Below, in pieces: positions 37,699 to 47,508 of a stretch of DNA of 64,000 nt. This DNA comes from Periweissella fabalis. GTDB lineage: Bacteria > Bacillota > Bacilli > Lactobacillales > Lactobacillaceae. The stretch spans positions 62,001-126,000 of the forward strand of contig NZ_JAAXPN010000001.1 in the NCBI RefSeq assembly GCF_012396505.1. The letters are read 5' to 3'. Position 1 is the stretch's first letter, and each line of letters starts with the position of its first letter. The notes beneath the pieces are model-generated. The model was not told where the DNA came from. It was given only the letters and a program-made list of their open reading frames with translations, and did not search any database. Position numbers and translations under genes: made by a program.

Positions 37699-38607
37699 AT
37701 GAAGGAAACAACGACTGCGCCGAATTTTGGTATTTTTTATAATGATACCGCTGGCAGTCAGATTGCGGCTAATCAAGCTCAAACAGTTAAATCACGGCTG
37801 ATGGCAGTAGGATATACATGCCAGTTACTATCTGCAACAAGTGCTAAGTCTGCACGGACATTGTTGAAGCAACATTTAGAAGGATTCGATGGTTTAGTAG
37901 TGGTAGGAGGTGATGGAACACTTAACACGGCAATGACAGCAATGTTTGAGAGTGGTTGTTTTGTGCCGGTAGGGCTTATTCCAAGTGGCCGGGAAAATTT
38001 ATTTGCTAAGCGGTGGCAAATTTCTAAAGATGTTGAAAAAGCGTGTCAAATAATTATTAGTGGTCGACTAAAAAAAATTAATGTAAGTGTCGTCAATCAT
38101 CAATATGTATGTCACACAACTTTAACAATTGGAACCGATCCGTCAGCAACTTATCATGAGCTTGAACAAGAAACACCATTTCGTGGCTGGAAGCAACTAC
38201 TATGGTGGTTAAAGTACTTAAAGAAATCACCAAAACTTAATTTGAATTATCAATTTGGCAGTGAAGATGGGCAGGCGATTGTGACACGTATTTTTAAAGT
38301 TAATCCATATGTCATTACTAAGGGACAAAAATATCGGCATAGCTGGCAACGTAATTTTACGATTCGCTACCTTAATAGCCAACCACTAATGCAAATGTGG
38401 GCCGTATCACGAATGATGTTGACTCACTCATTGTCTAATGGTATCAGCCATAAACAAGCACAAACGACTTTATCAATATCAACACAAAGTGATCCTGAGA
38501 TTGTTCGAGTAATGCTTGATGGTAATTTGGGACCACAACTCCCACTAAAAATGGAAATTATTCGTGATATGTATGAAGTTTTCTTACCAAGTGGAAACTT
38601 TATCTGA
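37699..38607 (+). CDS. Diacylglycerol/lipid kinase family protein, divergent
   Basis: 302 residues with the DAGK catalytic fold. GGDGTLNTAM retains the core nucleotide motif, but the usual Glu after Asn is absent and the second motif is PSGRENLFAK instead of the common GTTNDFAR type. Activity on diacylglycerol is therefore uncertain. The ATG at 37699 follows AAGGAGG. It ends in convergent overlap with the extended PTS gene. Confidence 0.8.
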   Translation: MKETTTAPNFGIFYNDTAGSQIAANQAQTVKSRLMAVGYTCQLLSATSAKSARTLLKQHLEGFDGLVVVGGDGTLNTAMTAMFESGCFVPVGLIPSGRENLFAKRWQISKDVEKACQIIISGRLKKINVSVVNHQYVCHTTLTIGTDPSATYHELEQETPFRGWKQLLWWLKYLKKSPKLNLNYQFGSEDGQAIVTRIFKVNPYVITKGQKYRHSWQRNFTIRYLNSQPLMQMWAVSRMMLTHSLSNGISHKQAQTTLSISTQSDPEIVRVMLDGNLGPQLPLKMEIIRDMYEVFLPSGNFI

Positions 38608-39963
38608 GATATGTAAACAAAAAATAGTGTGCCAACAGATAACGAGTAGAACTAAAAAAAGAGACTGAATTTTTACAAATTCAGTCTCTTTTTCGTATTT
38701 TATGCAATTATTTACCGTTTTAATTACTATGTATAGGTCTTGTTGGAAATCTTTGGCTGTATATAATTTAAATACTTTAGTAAAGAGGAAATTAGCAACA
38801 AAGGCAGCAATGGCAGGAATCACAAACCAAGCAAGTAAACCAATAAGTGGATTAACGGTATGACTCATGAATATCTTATCAGCTGGATCCATTACGATAG
38901 ATTGGATAGGGGAAACCATCCCAATCCAACCGAAACCGGCCGTCGTTGGGGTACCTTCAATGCCAAAAATTGCTACCGGCAAACTGGCAATCGCAGCACT
39001 TAACATAAATGCTAACATGGTAACTGGCTTTTTAAAGATTGATGGCATCATACCTTTCATGGCCCCCAAGAAAATCGCTACGGTTACCCCAGGTTTGTTA
39101 ACCTTTAATGAATTGATGATAAGTACAATCGTGGTGGCAACGACTCCCATAGCAGCAGCTCCAGAACCAAGGCCAGCAAGGCCAATTGCAAGGGAAACTC
39201 CCACCGTTGAAACTGGAGTAATGATAATGACTGAGTAAGCCATCGCAATTAGCATTGCCATGGGTACTGGCGCCAATTTGGTAAATGTCTCAACGGCATT
39301 TCCAATCGCAGCGGTTACTTGGGCCACATAAGGGGCAATTTCAAGACCTACGAGGCCAACTAAACTACCAACTAAAATAGGGCTTAAAATGATGGCTACT
39401 GAACCAAAACCTTTGAGATATTTAGCAACTAACCAAGTCACAAAGACAGCAAGTCCAGCCACAATCATAGCGTTAATTACGTCCCCAGCACCATTAGCAA
39501 CATATACCACTGATTTTGGTATCCAAGGAGTGTTGGTAATGGGATTAACAGCATGCGCACCAACCGCTGTCCATTTAATTGAACCAGAAGCAGCTGCAGT
39601 AGCAATGGCTACAACACCGGCATCAAGTGATTTCATTTTAAATTGCATTGCTACTGCCATCCCAATTAAAAATGGGATTAAAATAGTAAATAGATTTAAA
39701 ATGGCACTTAAGTCTTGCCCAAATCCAGTTGTCATCAAGCCGGAATATTTTAAAATATATTTCATAACGGCGCTTGGAAGGACCCCAATTAAAATGCCTT
39801 GTGCAGATCCGGAAAGAACCTTAAAGAAAAAATCCTTGATGTGTAATTCTGTTGTGCCATCAAAAACTTGTGGCGCAATCTCTTCAGCTTTACGCGCATA
39901 TTCTTCGTTACGAACCTCTTGTGATTCTTTACTGAACCATTTTTTGCCTTGTGCTTTAATCAT
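38584..39963 (-). CDS. PTS EIIC-like sugar permease (PF13303 type) with C-terminal extension
   Basis: 459 residues in the frame, the first about 410 forming a multi-pass permease of the PTS_EIIC_2 type (GILIGVLPSAVMKYIL, FLIGMAVAMQFK, GAMKGMMPSIFKKP, FGWIGMVSPIQS). No IIA or IIB gene is near, so its role in phosphorylating transport is uncertain. The natural end is probably near KDFQQDL (about 38734); the frame then reads through a terminator hairpin for 49 more residues, which looks like a lost stop. GAGGAAA precedes the ATG. It lies 70 bases after ldhD on the same strand. Confidence 0.8.
   Translation of the reverse strand: MIKAQGKKWFSKESQEVRNEEYARKAEEIAPQVFDGTTELHIKDFFFKVLSGSAQGILIGVLPSAVMKYILKYSGLMTTGFGQDLSAILNLFTILIPFLIGMAVAMQFKMKSLDAGVVAIATAAASGSIKWTAVGAHAVNPITNTPWIPKSVVYVANGAGDVINAMIVAGLAVFVTWLVAKYLKGFGSVAIILSPILVGSLVGLVGLEIAPYVAQVTAAIGNAVETFTKLAPVPMAMLIAMAYSVIIITPVSTVGVSLAIGLAGLGSGAAAMGVVATTIVLIINSLKVNKPGVTVAIFLGAMKGMMPSIFKKPVTMLAFMLSAAIASLPVAIFGIEGTPTTAGFGWIGMVSPIQSIVMDPADKIFMSHTVNPLIGLLAWFVIPAIAAFVANFLFTKVFKLYTAKDFQQDLYIVIKTVNNCIKYEKETEFVKIQSLFLVLLVICWHTIFCLHISDKVSTW
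38654..38693. terminator. Bidirectional terminator between the DAGK-like and PTS genes
   Basis: AAAAAGAGACTGAATTT and AAATTCAGTCTCTTTTT form a 17-bp stem with a 3-base loop and T-runs on both strands. It lies within the extended reading frame of the PTS gene. Confidence 0.85.
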
Positions 39964-40033
39964 ATTCTCTTTTTCCTCTTAATGAAATTAATGCAGTTAA
40001 TGATAACTCGCTGAACTAATACAATATTCGGGA

Positions 40034-41421
<1,388 letters not shown>

Positions 41422-42615
41422 ATGCTCGAAAAACAAGTTTTAAAGAAACTCTTAGCAAATGCTTTTGATGTACCAGTTATGGTGACATACTGGGATGAAA
41501 CATCAGAGAATTATGGTGAAGGGTTGCCAACTATTCATATTAAATTGAATAAGAAACTTAATATGAAGGATCTAACTAAAACTCCGACATTAGTATTGGC
41601 TGAAGCATATATGAATAAAGATATCGAGATTGATGGGAGTATTCAAGAATTAATCACTTCTGCCTATCGTAAACATGATAGCTTCTTAACCAATCAAGAT
41701 GGCTTTAAGGGGATGTTAGCTAAATTTGTTCACTCACACGGTGAAAAAGAATCTAAAGAAGACATCCATTCTCACTATGATATTGGAAATGATTTCTATG
41801 AAAAGTGGCTCGATAGTACTATGACTTACTCATGTGCATATTGGACTCGTGAAGATATGACACTTGAAGAAGCTCAAATTGCAAAAGTTCACCATATTCT
41901 TGATAAGCTTAATTCAAAACCAGGTCAATCATTGCTAGATATTGGCTGTGGTTGGGGGACTTTAATTATTACTGCTGCTCAAGAGTATGGTTTGAAATCA
42001 ACTGGGGTAACTTTATCAGAAGAACAATATGCCTTTGTTGTAAATCGGATTAAAGAACTTCATTTAGAAGATTTAGTTACAATTAAATTAGTTGATTATC
42101 GTGAACTTGGTGATCTTGAATTTGATTTTGTTACCTCAGTGGGGATGTTTGAACACGTCGGTAAAGAAAATCTAGGACTTTATTTCAAGAAGGTCTACCA
42201 ATATTTGAAACCTCGTGGTCGTGCTTTAATTCACGGTATTACTGGCCAACACGAAGGTGCCGGAGTTGATCCGTTTATTGCTAAATATATCTTCCCAGGT
42301 GGGTACATTCCAAATGTAGCAGAAAACATGAAACATATCATGGACGCCCATTTACAATTGGACGATTTAGAACCATTGCGTCGCCACTATCAACGGACAC
42401 TTGAAGAATGGTACAAGAATTACATGCCAGTCTTTGATGAGACTGTTGCTGCATATGGTGAACCATTTGCACGTATGTGGGACTTATACTTACAAGGTTG
42501 TGCCGCTTCATTTGAAAGTGGTAACATTGATGTAATCCAATTCTTGATGACTAAAGGTCCTTCAGGTACTAATCTACCAATGAGCCGTTCATACATCTAC
42601 AAAAATGAAAAGTAA
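41422..42615 (+). CDS. cfa: Cyclopropane-fatty-acyl-phospholipid synthase
   Basis: Adds a methylene group from S-adenosylmethionine to unsaturated membrane fatty acids, a stress adaptation. 397 residues. The SAM motif [12 protein letters not shown] is near residue 172, preceded by [14 protein letters not shown] and TYSCAYW, followed by GMFEHVG. GAAGGAGAAG precedes the ATG. A terminator follows; the gene is monocistronic. Confidence 0.97.
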   Translation: MLEKQVLKKLLANAFDVPVMVTYWDETSENYGEGLPTIHIKLNKKLNMKDLTKTPTLVLAEAYMNKDIEIDGSIQELITSAYRKHDSFLTNQDGFKGMLAKFVHSHGEKESKEDIHSHYDIGNDFYEKWLDSTMTYSCAYWTREDMTLEEAQIAKVHHILDKLNSKPGQSLLDIGCGWGTLIITAAQEYGLKSTGVTLSEEQYAFVVNRIKELHLEDLVTIKLVDYRELGDLEFDFVTSVGMFEHVGKENLGLYFKKVYQYLKPRGRALIHGITGQHEGAGVDPFIAKYIFPGGYIPNVAENMKHIMDAHLQLDDLEPLRRHYQRTLEEWYKNYMPVFDETVAAYGEPFARMWDLYLQGCAASFESGNIDVIQFLMTKGPSGTNLPMSRSYIYKNEK

Positions 42616-42638
42616 TACATCTATTATTATTTTAGCAA

Positions 42639-42676
42639 ACTAGCCGATGAGTGCAATCATTGACTAGTTTTTTTAT
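42639..42676 (+). terminator. Terminator after cfa
   Basis: AAACTAG and CTAGTTT with an inner GATGA/TCAT pairing, ending in seven T residues. Confidence 0.8.
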
Positions 42677-42734
42677 TAAAAAAGTTGATGAAAGTTAATT
42701 AATTAATAAAAAAACTAGTTAGCTTAGTCACCAC

Positions 42735-42764
42735 TTGCTAAATGAATTAGAAAAAATATATAAT
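42735..42764 (+). promoter_or_regulatory. Promoter of the alcohol dehydrogenase gene
   Basis: TTGCTA, an 18-base spacer and TATAAT. Confidence 0.6.
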
Positions 42765-42811
42765 TAAAGTACTAACTAACTTTTTAAAAGGGAAAAGAAA
42801 GAGGAATATAC

Positions 42812-43996
42812 ATGCAAAATTTTAATTTCAAAAATGCAACTGAAATCGTATTTGGTAAAGATCAAATTGCTAGCAAATTACAGGCTGCAGTTAGCCAGTT
42901 TGGTGAGAATGTATTACTTGTTTATGGTGGTGGCTCAATTAAGCGCAGTGGCTTGTATGATCAAATAAAGGAATTATTGGCTGATTTAAATGTTGTTGAA
43001 TTAGCGGGAATTGATCCTAATCCACGAGTTGAATCAGTTACTGCAGGACAAAAACTTACTAAAGAACATGATATTGATGTGATTTTAGCTGTTGGTGGTG
43101 GTTCAGTTATTGATGCTGCTAAAGTAATTGCATCTGCCAAGTACTATGATGGTGATGCTTGGGACTTAGTAATCAAGCCTAGCATCCGTCATGAAATTCA
43201 ACAATTACCAGTTGTTGATATCTTGACATTAGCGGCAACAGGGACTGAAATGAATGCAGGTTCAGTTATTTCAAATCTTTCTACAAAGCAAAAAATTGGT
43301 ACGTATGGGCCTAATACACCAGCCGTTTCATTCTTAGATCCAACATTAACTTATAGTGTGTCAACTTGGCAAACCGCTGCTGGTTCATTTGATATTTTCA
43401 GTCACTTAGTTGAACAATACTTTGACCGTGAACCAAACAATGATGTTACAGCAAGCATGATTGAAGGAATTATGCGCACGGTAATTAAATGGGCGCCAGT
43501 AGCAATTGAACAACCAATGAATTATGATGCCCGGGCTAATTTAATGTGGGCTTCAACGATGGCCTTAAATGGTTTAGTTGATCTTGGTAATGTTAATGGT
43601 TGGTCCGTTCACCCAATGGAACACGAATTATCAGCTTACTATGACATTACTCATGGAGCAGGATTAGCTATTTTGACACCACGTTGGATGGAATTTTGTT
43701 TGAATGCTGATACTGAAGCTAAATTTGCAGCTTTTGGCCGCAATGTTTGGCATTTAGCAGGTGAAGATAGCCAAGTAGCACATGATGCTATTCAAGCAAC
43801 ATATAACTGGATTAAAGAACTTGGCTTACCAACCACTCTTAGTGGCGTCGATATTAACGAAGAAACAAACTTTGAGGCAATGGCTGAACATGCTGTTAGT
43901 TTGAAAAATTTAACTCAAACAGCCTATGTACCATTAAATTCTGCTGATGTGGTAGACTTATACCGTAAGTCAATGACAACAGTAGGTTTTGAATAG
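42812..43996 (+). CDS. Iron-containing alcohol dehydrogenase (YugJ/BdhA-like)
   Basis: 394 residues, group III NAD(P)-dependent alcohol/butanol dehydrogenase. GGGSVIDAAK and the Fe ligands (Asp and His in DIFSHLVEQYF, His in SVHPMEHELSAYYDITHGAGLA) are present. Probably reduces aldehydes to regenerate cofactor in heterofermentation; the substrate is inferred. AAGAGGA precedes the ATG. Confidence 0.92.
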   Translation: MQNFNFKNATEIVFGKDQIASKLQAAVSQFGENVLLVYGGGSIKRSGLYDQIKELLADLNVVELAGIDPNPRVESVTAGQKLTKEHDIDVILAVGGGSVIDAAKVIASAKYYDGDAWDLVIKPSIRHEIQQLPVVDILTLAATGTEMNAGSVISNLSTKQKIGTYGPNTPAVSFLDPTLTYSVSTWQTAAGSFDIFSHLVEQYFDREPNNDVTASMIEGIMRTVIKWAPVAIEQPMNYDARANLMWASTMALNGLVDLGNVNGWSVHPMEHELSAYYDITHGAGLAILTPRWMEFCLNADTEAKFAAFGRNVWHLAGEDSQVAHDAIQATYNWIKELGLPTTLSGVDINEETNFEAMAEHAVSLKNLTQTAYVPLNSADVVDLYRKSMTTVGFE

Positions 43997-44020
43997 ACCT
44001 CAATAGGAGGGACTTAATCA

Positions 44021-44131
44021 ATGGGGATTTTAACTGATAATATTATGATTGTGCCATTTATCATTGGTGCAGTTATTACGGGTGTAATTATTGGAATGAT
44101 TGGCTGGCTTAGCAATCGGAAAAAGCGCTAG
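44021..44131 (+). CDS. Small membrane protein (36 residues)
   Basis: ORF MGILTDNIMIVPFIIGAV... ending SNRKKR, with a perfect AGGAGG 10 bases upstream. One or one-and-a-half hydrophobic helices (8-30) end in basic residues, a single-span topology. It starts 25 bases after the alcohol dehydrogenase gene, so it is likely co-transcribed with it. Its stop codon touches a palindromic repeat. Function unknown. Confidence 0.65.
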   Translation: MGILTDNIMIVPFIIGAVITGVIIGMIGWLSNRKKR

Positions 44132-44345
44132 AGTGCAGAGTGCGAGAAGCCCCTGGGAGACAGTGAGCACTAACGAAAAACGATAAAATACGGGTTTGGT
44201 ATTTTAATCGTTTTAAAGTTAGGCACAACTGTCTGGGGCTTCGAGCACGTTTAGACTCAGCTGCCTAGGACGCGGGCTATGTATCTTAGCTAATTGGTGG
44301 TAGGTGTAGGCCTTTGATTGCATAAACACGTTTAGACGCTACCGC
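44130..44345 (+). repeat. Long palindromic repeat, family with CACGTTTAG ends
   Basis: An almost continuous hairpin from 44140 to 44248: GTGCGAGAAGCCCC with GGGGCTTCGAGCAC, AGACAG with CTGTCT, and AAAACGATAAAATAC with GTATTTTAATCGTTTT. It is followed by CGTTTAG, and a second CACGTTTAG occurs at about 44326. The ends match the element at 47033. GC-rich compared with surroundings. Confidence 0.6.
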
Positions 44346-44369
44346 CTTGATAACAGCCAAATATAAATA

Positions 44370-44402
44370 AAAACCGAAGGGCACTTGGCCCTTCGGTTTT
44401 TG
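44370..44402. terminator. Bidirectional terminator
   Basis: AAAACCGAAGGGC and GCCCTTCGGTTTTT pair over about 12 bp, between converging transcripts of the adh region and pspC. Confidence 0.85.
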
Positions 44403-44416
44403 TATTTGTTGCCTTG

Positions 44417-44608
44417 TTAATCGAATTGTTTAGGCATAAGCCATGCACATAATACGTAAATAATTAAGGCTCCTACATTAGCAAAGACCCCAAAAATTAC
44501 AAAGATAACCCGTAGTAAAGTCGGATCAACGTTTAAATATTCACCAAAGCCGCCAAGAACTCCTAACCATACGCGATCTCGATTACTTCTAAAAAGACGT
44601 TTATGCAT
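44417..44608 (-). CDS. PspC domain membrane protein
   Basis: 63 residues, a stand-alone PspC domain: KRLFRSNRDRVWLGVLGGFGEYLNVD at the start, then one hydrophobic helix (about 34-56) ending in WLMPK. Such proteins are linked to envelope stress sensing. AAAGGAGG precedes the ATG. Confidence 0.88.
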   Translation of the reverse strand: MHKRLFRSNRDRVWLGVLGGFGEYLNVDPTLLRVIFVIFGVFANVGALIIYVLCAWLMPKQFD

Positions 44609-44691
44609 ATACCTGACCTCCTTTAATATTTACTGCTCCTTAAGTATATCGAAAAAATAGCTTAATTTAAATTAAAAGGTGGCTGATTGAA

Positions 44692-44720
44692 TTGACCTTA
44701 GTTAAGGTGTCAAGTATAGT
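44692..44720 (+). promoter_or_regulatory. prmA promoter overlapped by a palindrome
   Basis: TTGACC, a 17-base spacer and TATAGT. The spacer holds the inverted repeat TTGAC-CTTAGTTAAGG-TGTCAA (44692-44713), which begins in the -35 box and is a likely repressor site. Confidence 0.55.
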
Positions 44721-44867
44721 AAACAAAGCTATTATTGCCATTTATATTGATAAATTTGCCATAAACCCTATTAATGCTTTAAAATTAAGGTATTAAATGT
44801 AATAAGCACCAAATTTATGTGGGTAGTAATGACATAATATTATTAAAAAGACAATGGAGAACTAACG

Positions 44868-45845
44868 ATGAATTGGACAGAAGTCAGCGTGAAAACTGCT
44901 AGTGAAGCGGTTGAAGCGGTATCAAGTATTTTGATGGAACTTGGTGCTGCTGGTATTCAAATTGAAGATGCCAACGAGAACTTAAATTACCAACGAGCTG
45001 ATGAAACCGTCTATATTGATTGGGAAGAATTAAACTTACCTCAAGTTGGGGCGATTGTAAGTGGCTATTTTGATGAAGATGATTTTGATCCAGCGGTATT
45101 ACCACAAATTAAAGCTAAGGTAGTTCAACTTGGTGAATTTGGTTTAGAGTATCTACCTGGTGAAGTAGTTGTTAAAGATATCGATAATCAAAAATGGGCA
45201 ACAGCATGGAAAAAATACTATCATCCAGTGCGAGTAACGCGCAATTTAACGATTGTCCCATCTTGGTTGGATTATCAACCAGCACAAAGTGATGAAAAAT
45301 TGATTGTACTTGATCCAGGGATGGCTTTTGGTACAGGAACACATCCAACGACGCGTTTAATGTTAGAAGCTTTGACGATTGTTATACGTGGAGGCGAACG
45401 TTTACTTGATGTTGGAACAGGTTCAGGAGTATTAAGTATTGCAGCTAAGCATTTAGGTGTTGGTACAATCACTGCAACTGATATTGATGATGTTGCAGTA
45501 GCTAAAGCACAAGAGAATTTAGCACTTAATCCAGTTGCTAAAGATATTGATGTGCATGTATCAGATTTACTTAAAGATGTCGCTGCAGACAATGTTGATA
45601 TTATTGTTGCCAATATTTTAGCTGAAGTGATTCATCCTTTAATTCCACAAGCATGGGATAAGTTGCGATTAGGGGGTTATTTCTTAACTAGTGGGATTAT
45701 TAAAGATAAATTTACTGAAATTCGGGATGCTCAAATTGCAGCTGGTTTTAAAATTGAACAAAGTTTACAAATTGGTGATTGGTATGGGATTATTGCGTAC
45801 AAACCTAATCCTGATGATGTTAACGAATTTACAGCACAAGGGTAA
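44868..45845 (+). CDS. prmA: Ribosomal protein L11 methyltransferase
   Basis: SAM-dependent trimethylation of ribosomal protein L11, 325 residues. DPGMAFGTGTHPTTRL and LLDVGTGSGVLSIAAKHLG (about residues 147-195) are the family motifs, followed by VANILAEVI. AATGGAGA precedes the ATG. rsmE follows after 9 bases, a common pair. Confidence 0.97.
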   Translation: MNWTEVSVKTASEAVEAVSSILMELGAAGIQIEDANENLNYQRADETVYIDWEELNLPQVGAIVSGYFDEDDFDPAVLPQIKAKVVQLGEFGLEYLPGEVVVKDIDNQKWATAWKKYYHPVRVTRNLTIVPSWLDYQPAQSDEKLIVLDPGMAFGTGTHPTTRLMLEALTIVIRGGERLLDVGTGSGVLSIAAKHLGVGTITATDIDDVAVAKAQENLALNPVAKDIDVHVSDLLKDVAADNVDIIVANILAEVIHPLIPQAWDKLRLGGYFLTSGIIKDKFTEIRDAQIAAGFKIEQSLQIGDWYGIIAYKPNPDDVNEFTAQG

Positions 45846-45854
45846 GGTGACCAA

Positions 45855-46601
45855 ATGCAACGGTATTTTTTAAAAGCAAACGTTGAGGCAAATTTTACCT
45901 TAGATGAAGAAACATATCATCACTTTGTAACGGTATTGCGTGCAAAGGAAGGTACGAAAGCTGAGTTTGTGCAACCCAATCAAAGTGTAGTGATTGCGAG
46001 TTTAGCAACGGTTGCCGATGGCATAGCAACAATGAATGTTGTTGATACCTTAACGAGTAATGTCGAATTACCGATTGATACGACAATTGTCTGTGGCTTG
46101 CCAAAGGGTGATAAAGCTGAATTAATCGTTCAAAAAGCGACCGAATTAGGCGTTAACCAAGTGATTTTTGTACAAACTGCTTGGAGTGTTGCCAAATGGA
46201 ATGATAAAGCGGCTAAAAAGATTGCCCGCTTACAAAAGATTGCCGCTGGGGCCGCTGAACAATCACATCGCACGCGCGTACCAGCAATTAAGTACTTGGC
46301 AAGTTTAACGGAAGTGGCAGTGATGCCTTTTGATCACAAAATGATTGCCTATGAAGAAGCTGCTAAGACTGGTGAACAAGCCCAACTGGCCCAAACATTA
46401 GCAGCCATTGAACCCCAACAATCAATTTGTGCGGTCTTTGGACCAGAAGGTGGTATTGCACCGCAAGAAATTGAAACATTAACAGCGAATGGTTTTACAG
46501 TGGCAGCACTTGGTCCGCGAATTTTACGGGCGGAGACGGCACCATTGTATTGGTTGAGTGCCATTAGCTTTGCACTTGAATTAGCCCAACCACAACATTA
46601 A
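45855..46601 (+). CDS. rsmE: 16S rRNA (uracil1498-N3)-methyltransferase
   Basis: SPOUT-class methyltransferase of 16S rRNA, 248 residues. QKATELGVNQVIFVQT, the SHRTRVP-type segment, the FGPEGGI knot loop and LGPRILRAETAPLY are diagnostic. Follows prmA in one operon. Confidence 0.96.
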   Translation: MQRYFLKANVEANFTLDEETYHHFVTVLRAKEGTKAEFVQPNQSVVIASLATVADGIATMNVVDTLTSNVELPIDTTIVCGLPKGDKAELIVQKATELGVNQVIFVQTAWSVAKWNDKAAKKIARLQKIAAGAAEQSHRTRVPAIKYLASLTEVAVMPFDHKMIAYEEAAKTGEQAQLAQTLAAIEPQQSICAVFGPEGGIAPQEIETLTANGFTVAALGPRILRAETAPLYWLSAISFALELAQPQH

Positions 46602-46633
46602 GAATAAAAAATTAGATTTAGGTAGGGAAAAGA

Positions 46634-47032
46634 ATGTTTGCATCGAAACGATGGAGTTATGTAGTAATTGTAATAGTGGGCTTAGTATTAGGAGCGGTGC
46701 TTCCGAACGTATTTAATGTCGCTGGGATTAGCGCAAACAGTAAGATAATTTGGTTATTGATTACAATCAACTTCATTGGGGCGTTTGGAATCGGTTGGTA
46801 TATCAAGCGAACATACACCCCTTGGTGGACATTGTTAATCTTTCCAGGTGTTTTTGCATTAGATACGTTCCTTTTGAAGACCAATGAACACCAATATGCT
46901 TACTTCTTGGCGTTGACTTACTTGGCGTTATCAGTAGTCGCCCACTTTAATTCTTGGGCGGTTAACGTTGAAGATGAAGGTGAAGAACATTATAAAAATA
47001 TTGTTGATAGTGGCTTTGAAGCGGGCAATTAA
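46634..47032 (+). CDS. Hypothetical membrane protein
   Basis: 132 residues with about four hydrophobic segments (8-27, 37-55, 64-80, 88-106) and an acidic tail (VEDEGEEHYKNIVDSG). Family not recognised. It lies 32 bases after rsmE and probably belongs to that operon. A palindromic repeat begins right at its stop. Confidence 0.72.
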   Translation: MFASKRWSYVVIVIVGLVLGAVLPNVFNVAGISANSKIIWLLITINFIGAFGIGWYIKRTYTPWWTLLIFPGVFALDTFLLKTNEHQYAYFLALTYLALSVVAHFNSWAVNVEDEGEEHYKNIVDSGFEAGN

Positions 47033-47210
47033 CAGAGTGCGCCAAGGCGCGTTAAGTCCCGTGGCATACTAGGACAAACCAATGACTTGGTCTTTGAGTC
47101 AGTAGGGTTGTCCGTATATGCATAGGTACTTGCGGCTTGAAGCACGTTTAGGTAGAGTGCAACCGTAACTGGTAAATACCAAGCACTAATGAAAAATTAA
47201 AACTAGTTGT
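47033..47210 (+). repeat. Second palindromic repeat with CACGTTTAG end
   Basis: GTGCGCCAAGGCG (47038-47050) pairs with CGGCTTGAAGCAC (47133-47145), with an inner AGGACAA/TTGTCC pairing. CGTTTAG follows, then a smaller GAGTGC...GCACT hairpin. Its ends match the element at 44130, while the core differs. Confidence 0.6.
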
Positions 47211-47237
47211 CAAGACGAGACCTTGCCAACTAGTTTT
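47199..47237 (+). terminator. Terminator after the prmA operon
   Basis: AAAACTAGTTG-CAAG pairs with CTTG-CAACTAGTTTT, followed by T residues. Confidence 0.8.
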
Positions 47238-47366
47238 TTGTATTATACTGATCTAAGGGGCGATGACCATTACTTTGCCAGGATGTATGTTAAAATAACA
47301 ACTAAATAGGGCTGTTGAGGGGTTAGATAAAAATTTGGGCGAGTTATGTAATGGCCATCGAGTTGA

Positions 47367-47465
47367 TTTAGTACGAGCATTCGCAGTGTCTTTGGGACCA
47401 TTGCGTTTTTTGGAATTGTTTCATTAATTGAGCATTTTAATTTAAAATGGAAAGCTAAGAAGTAA
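47367..47465 (+). pseudogene. Possible remnant of a membrane protein C-terminus
   Basis: After a TGA the frame reads FSTSIRSVFGTIAFFGIVSLI and ends HFNLKWKAKK, a last-helix-and-basic-tail pattern, with no start codon or ribosome binding site. It looks like the tail of a decayed membrane protein gene. Parent family unknown. The rest of 47238-47480 shows nothing else. Confidence 0.35.
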
Positions 47466-47479
47466 GTATTGTAAATAGA

Positions 47480-47508
47480 AAAAAGTCGCCTCAAGGGGCG
47501 ACTTTTTT
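47480..47508. terminator. Bidirectional terminator
   Basis: AAAAAAGTCGCC and GGCGACTTTTTT pair over 12 bp around a 6-base loop; on the minus strand it ends the immunity gene. Confidence 0.85.

Noticed and set aside
38867-39982. Two plus-strand ORFs (38867-39238 and 39389-39982) opposite the PTS permease gene
   Set aside because: They lie wholly antisense to a well-conserved permease, have low-complexity Ala/Thr/Pro-rich sequence and no ribosome binding site, so they are shadow frames.
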